Source: Paenibacillus albus
GTDB lineage: Bacteria > Bacillota > Bacilli > Paenibacillales > Paenibacillaceae
Assembly: GCF_003952225.1 (NCBI RefSeq)
Contig: NZ_CP034437.1
Coordinates: 5,470,501-5,534,500 of the forward strand
Direction: 5' to 3'
DNA: 64,000 nt
Shown here: piece by piece, positions 37,956-46,271 of the stretch
Numbering within the stretch: position 1 is the stretch's first letter
Layout: each line of letters opens with the position of its first letter
Made by a program: the position numbers and the translations under genes
Notes under the pieces: model-generated
What the model was told of the DNA's origin: nothing
Seen by the model: the letters and a program-made list of their open reading frames with translations, nothing else
Database searches by the model: none

Positions 37956-39320
37956 TTATTGCTGTGCGAGCAGCTCGTCGATCTTCGCTTGCATCTCATC
38001 CGCTACTTTAGGCAGCACTTCTGCTGGATCCTTGTATGACTTGCCATCAACCGGATTCACTACGTCCGTGTACGCTTGACCGAACATGCCTCCGACTTCA
38101 TTCCACGTTCTATTGCGGTCATAGGATGGTGCTTTCGTCTTCAGCTTCGCTTGCTCCAGGAACACTTTCAGCAGCTCGTCCTGCTCCAACCCTTTCTCTT
38201 CCCACACGCTTGGCATTGGAGGACCCCACATGAATTTCGTATCAATCGCCTGCTTGCCAACCTCTGGGCTGGACAGATACTTCATGAATTCCCAAGTAGC
38301 GTCCTTCTTCTCGCTCTTGTTGTTCATGTACCAACTGACTTCTTCTGTCCATGCAAAGTTGAGGTCGCTACCTGGATTTTTCGGGAAGGCAACCGCTCCG
38401 GCTTTGAATGTTGCTTTCTTCACATCGTTATAGCCCCACAAGAATCCGAGCGACATGCCGATTTTGCCGGCAGAGAATGGACCTTGATCACCTGCGGTTT
38501 GCATGACCGAGGAAGGTGCGTTTACGCCTTCTTTAGATAGCGTTTGCGCATAATCGAACAGCTTGATCATTTCTGGCGAATCTACGTATCCCTTTACCTT
38601 CTTGCCGTCATCGCTTGCCACATCGCCGCCCATATTCCAGATGATTGGATTACCTGTAATGGCGTTGAAATCACTTGCGAACAGGTCCGTGCCATAGATG
38701 CCTTCATCCGCATGCGTGAGCTTCTTGGCTGCGTCATGGAAATCGTCAAGCGTCCAATCCGAGCTCGGATACGGCACGCCGTATTTATCGAACAAGTCCT
38801 TGTTATAATAAATGACCGCGTTAGACATATCGCGCGGCAAGCCGTAGTAATGGCCGTCCGCACCTTTCAGACGAAGTGCAGTCGCTGGCTGGAAGTACTT
38901 GTCCATATCGTAGCTGTCACGCGCGATGAACTCATCCAGTGGCGCTATGTAGCCCCGTTCGAATTCATCCGTGGAATACCAGCCGCCCCACATATCAGGA
39001 CCTTTGCCTGCTGCGAACGAAGCATTCAGCTTCTCGAAGAAGCCGTCTTCCGGAATATTCGCCATTTTGACTTTAATATCGGGATGATCCTTCTCGAACT
39101 GCTTGATTAATGTTACATAAAAGTCCTGCGTCCCTGTTCCGTCCAGCTGCCAGAAATCAATGGTCGTTACTTTGTCCGGTTTGCTAGATGATGCGTTGTT
39201 GCCAGTTGAAGCCGCGTTGCCGGATGTGTCTGTATTACTGTTGTTATTCTCTGAGCCGCAGCCGGCAAGAGTGCCGACCATCAGAGTTGCCGCAATCGTA
39301 ATGCCTGCCCACTTTTTCAT
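37956..39320 (-). CDS. ABC transporter sugar-binding lipoprotein
   Basis: Extracellular solute-binding lipoprotein of 454 residues. A signal peptide (MKKWAGITIAATLMVGTLAG) with the Cys of lipobox LAGC at about residue 21 is followed by an Asn/Ser/Thr-rich tether. The family-1 sugar-binding fold has TIDFWQLDGTGTQDFYVTL at the start and WEFMKYLSSPEVGKQ near the end. GGGAGG precedes the ATG. It is the first gene of the carbohydrate locus. A LacI-like site and a near-perfect cre box lie upstream, so it is probably induced by substrate and repressed by glucose through CcpA. Aromatic residues and the tail-less lobe do not allow the ligand to be named. Confidence 0.92.
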   Translation of the reverse strand: MKKWAGITIAATLMVGTLAGCGSENNNSNTDTSGNAASTGNNASSSKPDKVTTIDFWQLDGTGTQDFYVTLIKQFEKDHPDIKVKMANIPEDGFFEKLNASFAAGKGPDMWGGWYSTDEFERGYIAPLDEFIARDSYDMDKYFQPATALRLKGADGHYYGLPRDMSNAVIYYNKDLFDKYGVPYPSSDWTLDDFHDAAKKLTHADEGIYGTDLFASDFNAITGNPIIWNMGGDVASDDGKKVKGYVDSPEMIKLFDYAQTLSKEGVNAPSSVMQTAGDQGPFSAGKIGMSLGFLWGYNDVKKATFKAGAVAFPKNPGSDLNFAWTEEVSWYMNNKSEKKDATWEFMKYLSSPEVGKQAIDTKFMWGPPMPSVWEEKGLEQDELLKVFLEQAKLKTKAPSYDRNRTWNEVGGMFGQAYTDVVNPVDGKSYKDPAEVLPKVADEMQAKIDELLAQQ

Positions 39321-39374
39321 TAGAATCCTCCCTTTTCTCTATCAAGGTGTTTCGATTCGTAAACATGCATAGGT

Positions 39375-39390
39375 GCGAAAACGTTTCGAC
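39375..39390 (-). promoter_or_regulatory. LacI-type operator-like palindrome A
   Basis: GCGAAAACGTTTCGAC lies 55-70 nt before the sugar-binding-protein start. On the minus strand it reads GTCGAAACGTTTTCGC, sharing the first 11 bases with site B. Confidence 0.6.
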
Positions 39391-39409
39391 AACGTGTAAT
39401 CAACATTGG

Positions 39410-39423
39410 TAAAAGCGCTTTCA
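39410..39423 (-). promoter_or_regulatory. Probable CcpA cre site
   Basis: TAAAAGCGCTTTCA matches the cre consensus TGWAANCGNTNWCA at 13 of 14 positions and is almost palindromic. It lies about 90 nt before the binding-protein start, which suggests catabolite control of the locus. Confidence 0.65.
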
Positions 39424-39613
39424 TAAACCTAATTATAGCGATTAGAAAATCGAAATCTTGTATTATTTTGATTTGTTCATTTAATTAGAAGAAATCGTTC
39501 GCCGCCCTCCAAGCAAAATAAACTTATTCCTTTTCTTCCGTGTCATCCTGTTTTATGTTCATACGATTAGGAAACAATATACAACATCTTTGTTATGAGG
39601 AAGTGACGAGTTC
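39424..39613. other. Intergenic region between divergent units
   Basis: About 190 bp between the carbohydrate locus and the quinol oxidase region. AT-rich, with no gene, repeat or RNA element recognised. It must hold the promoter of the small membrane-protein gene, but I could not choose one with confidence. Confidence 0.4.
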
Positions 39614-39862
39614 ATGACGACCAAATCAGCAGCTAACGAGAAAACAGAACGAGAAGGGAATTCTCTGTTCCTGACAATGAAAATCGCCGCATGGTTAGCG
39701 CTTATTATCGGCGTGGTGTTGTGCATCATCAATTACGATGATTTCAGCGACCATAACCGGTCCTTGATGGCTGGAATCGGCTTTTTGGTGGGCAGTGTGT
39801 TTATCTATACGATTGGCACGGCGATTAATCTCGTGCATAAACGCAAAACGGAATCCGAATGA
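39614..39862 (+). CDS. Small two-helix membrane protein
   Basis: Protein of 82 residues, not recognised as a named family. Two hydrophobic segments (about residues 22-41, KIAAWLALIIGVVLCIINY, and 50-72, SLMAGIGFLVGSVFIYTIGT) are separated by a short loop with DDFSDHNRS. The ends are charged and cytoplasmic. GAGGAAG lies about 10 nt before the ATG. It precedes the quinol oxidase operon on the same strand by 162 bp, with a possible terminator between, so it could be related to membrane respiratory functions but this is not shown. Confidence 0.7.
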   Translation: MTTKSAANEKTEREGNSLFLTMKIAAWLALIIGVVLCIINYDDFSDHNRSLMAGIGFLVGSVFIYTIGTAINLVHKRKTESE

Positions 39863-39889
39863 GCAATTTCAATTCAATCGAGGTCGAAT

Positions 39890-39923
39890 AAGGGCTGTTT
39901 CCTTGATATGAGGAGCAGTCCTT
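39890..39923 (+). terminator. Possible terminator after the small membrane-protein gene
   Basis: An imperfect hairpin (AAGGGCTG paired with CAGTCCTT, plus an inner CCT/AGG pairing) is followed by CTTTTATTG. Confidence 0.45.
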
Positions 39924-40024
39924 CTTTTATTGAAGATCGCCTGCAATCAGAGTCGTTGTAATATTGATCCGCATTCCGGGGAAAATAAGTCAACTCAAGG
40001 TGATGTTTAGGAGATGAGGAACTG

Positions 40025-41065
40025 ATGAATATTACAAAGCTCATGCGGCTGCCCGCCACAATCGGCGTCTTGGCGAGCACCGTCCTGCTTGCATCGGGCT
40101 GCAAGTCCATGATTGTCTTCGATCCGAAGGGACCTATCGGCTCCCAGCAGCGTGACCTGATCAATATCACAATGCTGCTTTGCCTAATCATACTGGTTCC
40201 GGTGCTCATCATTGCAGCCTGGATCGTCGTGCGCTTCCGCGACAAGAAGGGCAATGATGCGCCATACCAGCCTGTATGGTCACACAATACCAAGCTCGAG
40301 ATTATCTGGTGGAGCATTCCGATCATCGTCATCTTGATCTTGGCGATTGTGACTGCGAAGTACACGTACAAGCTGGATCCGGCTAAACCGATCGTATCCG
40401 ACAAGAAGGCCATCACGATCCAAGCAACGTCACTGGACTGGAAATGGCTGTTCCAATATCCGGATCAAGGTATCGCAACCGTCAACTATTTGGTCATCCC
40501 CGAGAAGACGCCGATTAAATTCGAGCTAACCTCTGACGGGCCGATGAACTCGTTCTGGGTGCCGCAGCTTGGCGGGATGATCTACACGATGTCCGGCATG
40601 GCGACAACGATGTATCTTCAAGCCGATGAAACCGGTAATTATATGGGCACCGGAGCTAATTTTACAGGCCGTGATTTCGCGAAAATGGGCTTTACTGCGA
40701 AAACCGTCTCGCAGAGCGACTTCGATGGCTGGGTAACGGAATCGAAGTCCGGGGGGAGCGCATTAACCGAGGAAGGCTATCAGACGCTTGCCAAGCCTGG
40801 GACTTCTGACCGAATGACCTTCGCCTCCATCCCGTCCGGCTTGTTCGAGCGAATTGTCCATGGCTACTCCATGAGCCGCGGCGCTCCTCCTGGTTATACG
40901 TTAAAGGCGAAGACGTTAAGCGGCGAGAAGGCTCTCGAAGATTCGGAAGGCGGTCAGCTTCCCCCGGGCAATAATGCACAGAAGGATAGCCCTGACGTTG
41001 GCAGCTTCGGCTCCGGTCATACCTATCATAAGCTCGACAACCATCACATGTATCATGGCAAATGA
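40025..41065 (+). CDS. qoxA: Cytochrome aa3-type quinol oxidase subunit II
   Basis: Subunit II of the heme-copper quinol oxidase, a membrane-anchored lipoprotein of 346 residues (lipobox LASGC, Cys about residue 26). Two membrane segments follow (about 48-69 and 95-115), then the extracytoplasmic cupredoxin domain. The CuA-binding Cys pair of cytochrome c oxidases is absent (GANFTGRDFAKMGF in that place), so it takes electrons from menaquinol rather than cytochrome c. Conserved aromatic stretch DWKWLFQYPDQG. GAGGAACTG precedes the ATG. Its stop overlaps an ATG in the next gene. First gene of the operon. Confidence 0.95.
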   Translation: MNITKLMRLPATIGVLASTVLLASGCKSMIVFDPKGPIGSQQRDLINITMLLCLIILVPVLIIAAWIVVRFRDKKGNDAPYQPVWSHNTKLEIIWWSIPIIVILILAIVTAKYTYKLDPAKPIVSDKKAITIQATSLDWKWLFQYPDQGIATVNYLVIPEKTPIKFELTSDGPMNSFWVPQLGGMIYTMSGMATTMYLQADETGNYMGTGANFTGRDFAKMGFTAKTVSQSDFDGWVTESKSGGSALTEEGYQTLAKPGTSDRMTFASIPSGLFERIVHGYSMSRGAPPGYTLKAKTLSGEKALEDSEGGQLPPGNNAQKDSPDVGSFGSGHTYHKLDNHHMYHGK

Positions 41066-41079
41066 GAGGAGAGGCTTCC

Positions 41080-43050
41080 GTGATTGACCAAATAAAAGAT
41101 TTCGCTTCGTGGTTCTTTGTCTCGGGCGACCCGTTAATATACGGGGCAGATGTGGCGATCGCGCTTACGACGGCGGCTATCATCTTCGTGCTCAGCTATT
41201 TTGGCAAATGGGGCTGGCTGTGGCGGGAATGGCTTACGACCGTCGATCATAAGCGCGTCGGGATTATGTACATCATCGCTGCGCTGCTCATGCTGTTCCG
41301 CGGCGGCGTCGATGCGCTCATGATGCGGACGCAGCTTGTTTTCCCCGATATGAAGTTTCTATCGCCGGAGCACTACAACGAAGTGTTCACCACGCATGGC
41401 GTCATCATGATACTGTTCATGGCGATGCCGCTCATGTTCGGCTTATTCAACATCGCCGTGCCGCTGCAGCTTGGCGCGCGCGACGTTGCTTTCCCATTCC
41501 TGAACTCGCTCAGCTTCTGGCTGTTCTTCTTCGGTGCAATGCTGTTCAATATGTCCTTCGTCATCGGCGGCTCGCCCAATGGAGGCTGGCTGTCCTATCC
41601 CCCGCTCTCCGAGCTGACCGGCAGTCCTGGAGTTGGTGAAGACTTCTACATCTGGGGGATTCAAGTTTCCGGGATTGGGTCTTTGATGACCGGAATCAAC
41701 TTCATTGTCACCATCGTCAAGATGCGTGCTCCAGGCATGACCTGGTCGAGAGTGCCGATCTTTACATGGTCGGTGCTCTCCAGCTGCATTGCGATTATCG
41801 TCGCTTTCCCTGTCTTGACGGTCACCCTGGCCTTGCTGTTCCTTGACCGCTTCTTGGGAGCGCACTTCTTCACGATGGACGGCGGCGGTAATGCCATGAT
41901 GTACGTCAACCTCATCTGGATGTGGGGTCACCCGGAAGTGTACATCGTCGTGCTTCCAGCCTTCGGTATTTATTCGGAGGTCGTTGCAACCTTCTCGAAG
42001 AAGCGTTTGTTTGGCTACGGCTCCATGGTTTTCGCGATGTTGAGCATCAGTATTATGGCGTACTTCACCTGGCTCCATCACTTCTTTACGATGGGTTCGG
42101 GGGCTAACGTTAATATTTTCTTCGCGATTTCAACGATGATCATTGCTATTCCGACAGGCGTCAAAATCTTCAATTGGCTGTTCACCATGTTCCGCGGCCG
42201 GATCTCCTTCACAACGCCGATGATGTGGACGCTTGCGTTCATTCCGTGCTTCGTCGTCGGCGGCATGACCGGCGTGATGCTCTCGGTAGCACCCGCGGAT
42301 TTCCAGTTCCATAACAGCTATTTCCTGATTGCTCACTTCCATCAGGTACTGATTGGCGGGGTAGCCTTCGGTTACTTTGCGGGCTTGTACTACTGGTGGC
42401 CGAAGATGTTCGGCTTCAAGCTGAATGAAACCATCGGCAAATGGGCGTTCTGGATTTGGAACATCGGTTTCTACGTCTGCTTTATGCCCCAGTATGTGGT
42501 GGGACTCGACGGTATGACCCGCCGGATCAATTCATACGGCTGGGACACAGGCTGGTGGGCAATGAATTTCACATCGACCATCGGCGGCTTCCTCATGGGA
42601 ATCGGCTTCCTGTTCCAAGTATGGCAAATCGCGCACAGCATCAAGTTTATGGAGAAGGACACGACTGGCGATCCGTGGGGAGCTCGCACACTGGAATGGT
42701 CCATTCCATCGCCCGCGCCGCTCTATAACTTCGCTACCACCCCACTTGTTACAGACCGAGATGATTGGTGGGAGGAGAAAGAGCGTATTGCGGCAGGCAA
42801 AATGCCCAAAGAGAAGCCGAAGCTCGAACCAATCCATATGCCGAAGAACTCGCCGATTCCTTTTATCCAGTCCATCTGCTGGTTTACCGTCGGCTTCGGC
42901 CTTGTGTTTCACTGGCTCTGGATCGCGATTCCCGGCTTCGTCGGCATTGCGCTCACGCTGCTCGCTCATTCGTTCAATTACGATACCGACTACTATATTC
43001 CTGTAGATGAGATTAGGCAGACTGAAGCTAAGGCAGGGAGGGGTGTCTAA
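41080..43050 (+). CDS. qoxB: Cytochrome aa3-type quinol oxidase subunit I
   Basis: Catalytic subunit I with the low-spin heme, high-spin heme and CuB. The 656-residue protein has about 14-15 membrane segments. Heme and copper ligands: THGVIMILFM (His of low-spin heme), WGHPEVYIVVLP (His-Tyr crosslink), WLHHFFTMG (two CuB His) and IAHFHQVLIGG (two heme His). The first frame codon is ATG at 41062, but AGAGGAGAGG lies about 5 nt before GTG 41080. That start also matches the family N-terminus (FFVSGDPLI), so it is preferred. Proton-pumping terminal oxidase; overlaps qoxC by one base. Confidence 0.95.
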   Translation: MIDQIKDFASWFFVSGDPLIYGADVAIALTTAAIIFVLSYFGKWGWLWREWLTTVDHKRVGIMYIIAALLMLFRGGVDALMMRTQLVFPDMKFLSPEHYNEVFTTHGVIMILFMAMPLMFGLFNIAVPLQLGARDVAFPFLNSLSFWLFFFGAMLFNMSFVIGGSPNGGWLSYPPLSELTGSPGVGEDFYIWGIQVSGIGSLMTGINFIVTIVKMRAPGMTWSRVPIFTWSVLSSCIAIIVAFPVLTVTLALLFLDRFLGAHFFTMDGGGNAMMYVNLIWMWGHPEVYIVVLPAFGIYSEVVATFSKKRLFGYGSMVFAMLSISIMAYFTWLHHFFTMGSGANVNIFFAISTMIIAIPTGVKIFNWLFTMFRGRISFTTPMMWTLAFIPCFVVGGMTGVMLSVAPADFQFHNSYFLIAHFHQVLIGGVAFGYFAGLYYWWPKMFGFKLNETIGKWAFWIWNIGFYVCFMPQYVVGLDGMTRRINSYGWDTGWWAMNFTSTIGGFLMGIGFLFQVWQIAHSIKFMEKDTTGDPWGARTLEWSIPSPAPLYNFATTPLVTDRDDWWEEKERIAAGKMPKEKPKLEPIHMPKNSPIPFIQSICWFTVGFGLVFHWLWIAIPGFVGIALTLLAHSFNYDTDYYIPVDEIRQTEAKAGRGV

Positions 43051-43664
43051 TGGCGCACGCTAACAATCATGCTTTTGCGCATGAAGGCGGCCATGATGGC
43101 CATCATGATCTGGAGGAGCTCCGTAAATTCGGCTTCTGGATCTTTCTAATCACCGACTTGATCCTGTTCTCCACGCTGTTTGCCACCTATCTTGTGCTTC
43201 ACGAGAATACGGCAGGCGGACCGGATGCCAAAGAAATATTCGAATTGCCAGGCGTTATCGTGGAGACGTTCATCCTTCTGACGAGCAGCTTCACGAGCGG
43301 CCTTGCTGTGTTAGCGATGAATGCAGGAAGCCAGAAAGGGTTAGTTGGCTGGCTTATTGTGACGATTCTGCTCGGGGCCAGCTTTGTCGGCATGGAAGTG
43401 ACGGAGTTCTTGAAGCTCATCCATGAAGGGCATACGATTCATTCCAGCGCCTTTCTGTCCGGCTTCTTCACGCTTGTCGGTACGCACGGGCTGCACGTAT
43501 CACTTGGCATCTGCTGGATTACTGCGCTCATCGTTCAGTTAAGTCGGCACGGAATCACAGAGGTCACGCAGCGAAAAGTACATATCACGAGCGTATACTG
43601 GCACTTTCTTGACGCGGTCTGGATCTTCGTATTCACGATCGTTTACTTGATGGGGGTGATGTGA
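43050..43664 (+). CDS. qoxC: Quinol oxidase subunit III
   Basis: Membrane subunit of 204 residues with five predicted helices. The His-rich cytoplasmic N-terminus (AHANNHAFAHEGGHDGHHD) is followed by RKFGFWIFLITDLILFSTLF, the typical subunit III start, and later GTHGLHVSLGICW and VYWHFLDAVWIFVF, which are family signatures. Its ATG overlaps the end of qoxB (TAATG), so translation is coupled. It stabilises the oxidase complex. Known role for the family; no oddity seen. Confidence 0.95.
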   Translation: MAHANNHAFAHEGGHDGHHDLEELRKFGFWIFLITDLILFSTLFATYLVLHENTAGGPDAKEIFELPGVIVETFILLTSSFTSGLAVLAMNAGSQKGLVGWLIVTILLGASFVGMEVTEFLKLIHEGHTIHSSAFLSGFFTLVGTHGLHVSLGICWITALIVQLSRHGITEVTQRKVHITSVYWHFLDAVWIFVFTIVYLMGVM

Positions 43665-43665
43665 C

Positions 43666-44007
43666 TTGGCGCAAAATCATACAATCGGGGGTCATGGAAG
43701 TCACGGAGGGCATGGTGAGCACCACGGCTCGCTGGGAGAGTACGTAATCGGATTTATACTCTCCATCGTCCTGACGGTAATTCCAATCCTTGCTGTTGTT
43801 GATGATTGGTTCGGGAAGACGGCGACGATCGCTGTCCTGTTGATCACGGCGGCTCTGCAGTTCGCGGTGCAGCTGCTGTTCTTCATGCACTTGCGAGAAG
43901 AGAAAGGGCCACGGTATAATCTCGTGACGCTCATTCTCGGCTTGATCGTCGTCGTTGTGGTCGTGTACGGTTCCATCTGGATTATGGATCATAACAAGAT
44001 GTATTAG
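43666..44007 (+). CDS. qoxD: Quinol oxidase subunit IV
   Basis: Small membrane subunit of 113 residues with three helices. Gly/His-rich start (GGHGSHGGHGEHH), then EYVIGFILSIVLTVIPILAV, LLITAALQFAVQLLFFMH and a third segment with LILGLIVVVVVVYGS. Start TTG at 43666, one base after the qoxC stop, with GGGGGTGA about 7 nt upstream. Last gene of the operon, followed by a terminator. Assists assembly of the oxidase in known systems. Confidence 0.93.
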   Translation: MAQNHTIGGHGSHGGHGEHHGSLGEYVIGFILSIVLTVIPILAVVDDWFGKTATIAVLLITAALQFAVQLLFFMHLREEKGPRYNLVTLILGLIVVVVVVYGSIWIMDHNKMY

Positions 44008-44014
44008 AGAGTCG

Positions 44015-44046
44015 AAGAGCCACCCCGCTGGTGCGGGATGGCTCTT
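44015..44046 (+). terminator. Terminator of the quinol oxidase operon
   Basis: Stem AAGAGCCACCCCGC with its near-perfect complement (one mismatch) and a 4-nt loop, followed by a short T run, 8 bp after the qoxD stop. Confidence 0.85.
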
Positions 44047-44102
44047 TGCGTGAACTGATCTTGTAATGTTCAACCACTTGAACGGCTCGTTATGCTTGCG
44101 TA

Positions 44103-44328
44103 TCGAACAGACTCGCGCGTCGAAAGTCTTGAAATCGGACTCTCGGCGTAGAATTAGCGAGATTTCATGAACGAGAGTTCGGAATAGCGACTCTCCGCAA
44201 GCCAAGTCGAGCGAATCGAACAGACTCGATCGCCGAAAGTCTAGAAATCGGACTCTCAGCGTTGAATCAGCGAGATTTCATGAACGAGAGTTCGGAATAG
44301 CGACTCTCCGCCAGCCAAGTCGAGCGAA
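44103..44328. repeat. Two tandem copies of a 113-bp intergenic element
   Basis: Copies at 44103-44215 and 44216-44328 differ at only a few bases. Each contains several inverted repeats (for example CGGACTCTC against GAGAGTTCG, and GAGAGT against ACTCTC), so the RNA or single strand could fold. No open frame is supported. Could be an interspersed non-coding element or a duplicated structured region. Confidence 0.7.
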
Positions 44329-44354
44329 TCAATCACACCTGCTCGTTGCATCAA

Positions 44355-44391
44355 CAAAAAAAAGAGACCCACAGCAACGGGCTGCGGGTCT
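44355..44391 (-). terminator. Rho-independent terminator, minus strand
   Basis: A hairpin with arms AGACCC and GGGTCT plus an inner CAGC/GCTG pairing (44365-44391), followed on the minus strand by CTCTTTTTTTTG. It lies about 100 bp after the lspA stop and probably ends that transcript. Confidence 0.8.
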
Positions 44392-44494
44392 AAGTTATAT
44401 TTAATAGGGGGTTGAGACTTATTATAGACGCGTTACATTAAACGAAGATGAAAATAGGATTTCATTCGTGTTACATTTCTTGAATGATTGCCGA

Positions 44495-44968
44495 TTATCG
44501 GAGCGATTTCTCCCTCGCCCTTGTTCGTATGGATGCTACGATCTCCGAGGCGAAGAGCACGAGCACACCAACGTTAATGGACAAATCCGCAATATTCATA
44601 ATCCCTTGCCCAGATCCGAATTGCAGGAAGTCCGTCACTTTCCCAAATAGCAACCGTTCCACGCCATTCCCAGCCGCTCCCGCCACTAGAAACGCTAGTC
44701 CGACATCTTTCCAATAACGATTTGCCGTTTGTTTTTTTCGATAGTAGATCACCATAACAATGAAGATCACCGCGATCACGCCAAACAACCTTCCATAGCC
44801 TTGAAACGAACTGCGGGCGGCTCCGGAATTCTGATAATAGGTGAACTGCAGAACGCCTTGCCGAAACGGACGCGTATCTCCAACCTGCATATTCAACCGC
44901 ACGATCAGTTTCGTAATTTGATCTAACCCCGTCATAAACAGCGCTATCCAATAAAAGATTGCAATCAC
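44495..44968 (-). CDS. lspA: Lipoprotein signal peptidase (signal peptidase II)
   Basis: Membrane aspartyl protease of 157 residues that removes signal peptides from prolipoproteins. Four membrane segments. Catalytic region motifs: AGAAGNGVERLLFGKVTDFLQF and NIADLSINVGV, supplying the two Asp residues. The segment YYQNSGAARSSFQG corresponds to the conserved N-x-G-A-A-F-S motif, with Arg in place of Phe; the E in GNGVERL replaces the usual Asp. These changes suggest a divergent or second copy. The start is GTG without a clear ribosome site. It stands alone. Confidence 0.85.
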   Translation of the reverse strand: MIAIFYWIALFMTGLDQITKLIVRLNMQVGDTRPFRQGVLQFTYYQNSGAARSSFQGYGRLFGVIAVIFIVMVIYYRKKQTANRYWKDVGLAFLVAGAAGNGVERLLFGKVTDFLQFGSGQGIMNIADLSINVGVLVLFASEIVASIRTRAREKSLR

Positions 44969-45042
44969 CTGCTTTCAAATACTACAGTACCATAACATTG
45001 AACTTCTGCGGTGCGGTGTATGATGGTTTGCACCCTGTCCCC

Positions 45043-45594
45043 TTACATTCGTAAGGCTTTTGTATAAATTGACGGCGATTTCACGGTATTATCATCATAT
45101 ATAACTTTGATTACAGCTATTTCAACGATTGCAGCGGTTAGTCGTTCGATTCTTTTCGTACAGTAAACCATAGCTTCCTTTAACTTATCCTCGTTAAGTC
45201 TGTTTGCAATTGTGCAGTGAGGTACCCAGTTGGTTGGAAGATATTGCATTTCAGCTTGCGCTAGATATTTGTCGAATCCATTGTGATGACTGTCGTGAAG
45301 CTCTAATAATTCCTTGGAAGGAACAGGTGCAAGGAACACAATTCCCGTGTTAAGGAACGTTCCTAACGAACTCAGTGTAATTGTAAGTTGTTTTTTATTT
45401 TCGTAGAAGCTGTCAAAATCGCCTATGAATTGTTCCATTTCAACGTCACTGTTATACCCTGCTAACGTAATATGCGGTCGTCGATCTTGCACTTCTTCTG
45501 CATATTTGGAAATTCCTTTATCGCTTAACTCTTTCCAAACCTGCTTTATGTAGCGTTCTGTATTCTGATCAAAATGTGCAACTACCCCGTACAC
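45043..45594 (-). CDS. 2H phosphoesterase (2'-5' RNA ligase / LigT-like family)
   Basis: Cytoplasmic protein of 183 residues with the two His-x-Thr motifs of the 2H superfamily: RRPHITLAGY and WVPHCTIANR. The repeats sit in the two halves of the fold, as in YjcG and LigT. Known members hydrolyse cyclic phosphodiesters or ligate RNA ends, but most bacterial members have no defined role. The start is GTG, with GGAGGG 6 nt upstream. It is monocistronic, 103 bp before a gene on the same strand. Function in this organism unknown. Confidence 0.85.
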   Translation of the reverse strand: MYGVVAHFDQNTERYIKQVWKELSDKGISKYAEEVQDRRPHITLAGYNSDVEMEQFIGDFDSFYENKKQLTITLSSLGTFLNTGIVFLAPVPSKELLELHDSHHNGFDKYLAQAEMQYLPTNWVPHCTIANRLNEDKLKEAMVYCTKRIERLTAAIVEIAVIKVIYDDNTVKSPSIYTKALRM

Positions 45595-45667
45595 TGATCT
45601 CCCTCCCCAATATCTCTCATTAATTTAAGCAAAGTATTCAAGATCGCCATATAAAAATCCTGCCCAC

Positions 45668-45692
45668 AAAAAAAGGCCGCGATTTACGCGGC
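45668..45692 (-). terminator. Rho-independent terminator, minus strand
   Basis: GCCGCG/CGCGGC stem with a 5-nt loop and seven U, 7 bp after the stop of the hypothetical gene at 45700. Confidence 0.85.
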
Positions 45693-45699
45693 GCATGGA

Positions 45700-46077
45700 T
45701 TATAAACTAAAATCCTGAGTGCTCAAATACAGATCTCCTGGTGCAAAGCCTTGATTGACAGAAGGGTTGCCGAATTCATCAATGCCATACACGGACACTA
45801 ATGCCGGTAAAGTTCCATCGTTAGTCGTTAAATCGAATAAGAGCTGAACTTCATAGGCAACGTTGCCTGCAATGTTAAACGTCATCACTTCGTAGCCGCC
45901 TGATGGTGTAACAAACCCATTGAGATATGCCACGTAAAATGTGTCAGAATCGACAGAAGCAACAATTCTTATGATGGTTGTTAACGAAAGCTCATTCGTA
46001 TTATGAACATTCAAAACAACATTTGTAGCAGCTGTTCCTGTATCTCTAGTATTCGTTACTATACCTGTTGAGTACAT
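45700..46077 (-). CDS. Hypothetical beta-rich protein
   Basis: Protein of 125 residues, not recognised. No signal peptide, no Cys and few Lys. It is rich in Val, Thr, Asn and aromatic residues in alternating patterns (NVVLNVHNTNELSLTTIIR, GGYEVMTFNIAGNVAYEVQL), which suggests a beta-sandwich or surface or spore-layer protein. AAGGAG lies 9 nt before the ATG at 46077; the in-frame ATG at 46104 lies upstream of that ribosome site and is rejected. Monocistronic with its own strong terminator. Confidence 0.75.
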   Translation of the reverse strand: MYSTGIVTNTRDTGTAATNVVLNVHNTNELSLTTIIRIVASVDSDTFYVAYLNGFVTPSGGYEVMTFNIAGNVAYEVQLLFDLTTNDGTLPALVSVYGIDEFGNPSVNQGFAPGDLYLSTQDFSL

Positions 46078-46271
46078 ATTATCATTCTCCTTTTTGTAAG
46101 ACATGCCTTATTCTATGAATAATTGATAGATTGTGTGAATAAGAGTCCGAACTTTTAATATAGTTGATATAGATAATTGTTTTTGACAAAGAACTAAGCT
46201 TCTTTAGACCAAGAATAACTCCTCAACGTCTACTATAATCAAGATATTAATGAATTCAGTAAGGGAGTGTC

